A DNA stretch of 13,687 nt, taken from Limisoma sp963590405 (GTDB lineage Bacteria > Bacteroidota > Bacteroidia > Bacteroidales > Muribaculaceae). The DNA is taken from NCBI GenBank assembly GCA_963590405.1, contig CAVAPE010000063.1, forward strand, positions 1 to 13,687, read 5' to 3'. The translations under genes and the position numbers were made by a program. The notes under the pieces are model-generated. The model ran no database searches. It was not told the origin of the DNA and was given only the letters and a program-made list of their open reading frames with translations. Positions 13,686 through 13,687 of the stretch are shown one piece after another (positions within the stretch are counted from its first letter, which is position 1; the number at the start of each line of letters is the position of its first letter).

Positions 13686-13687
13686 TA

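Overview
The window looks like a chromosomal segment of a Bacteroidota bacterium, most likely of the order Bacteroidales. Three observations support this. Promoters match the Bacteroidota form (a TTTG box about 19-20 bp upstream of TAnnTTTG) in front of rplU, prfB, two tRNA genes and the his leader. Most genes lack a Shine-Dalgarno sequence. The gene neighbours (hisG-hisD-hisC-hisB, obgE-pgeF) and the zinc-ligand-poor HisB phosphatase domain fit the same group. Coding sequence is GC-rich and spacers are AT-rich. Genus cannot be fixed by eye.

Left part (1-6459, all + strand): a histidine biosynthesis operon opens with a classical attenuator. A promoter precedes a 21-residue leader peptide with five consecutive His codons, and a terminator hairpin with a competing antiterminator pairing follows. 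The structural genes are hisG, hisD, hisC and hisB. hisA, hisF, hisH and hisI are not in the window, so the pathway must be completed elsewhere. argH (arginine biosynthesis) follows behind its own candidate promoter, then a small lipoprotein with a degenerate Rieske-like cysteine pattern that runs into an assembly gap (6460-7388, all N).

Middle (7389-7853): two minus-strand tRNA genes, tRNA-Lys(CTT) and tRNA-Gly(CCC), each with its own promoter. tRNA-Gly has a good intrinsic terminator.

Right part: prfB (release factor 2, with the autoregulatory +1 frameshift at an early UGA), obgE and pgeF run on the + strand, with obgE and pgeF overlapping. They meet a minus-strand block in a tail-to-tail overlap of about 60 bp. 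This block contains, from right to left, rplU and rpmA (ribosomal proteins L21 and L27, with a promoter, a structured leader and a strong terminator), an EamA-family 10-TM transporter and an AraC-family regulator.

The window is mostly core housekeeping. I see no phage, CRISPR, insertion sequence or defence system. The interesting material is regulatory RNA: the his attenuator, the prfB frameshift site and the rplU leader. The inverted-repeat cluster between eamA and araC, the degenerate Rieske-like lipoprotein and the convergent overlap also merit attention.
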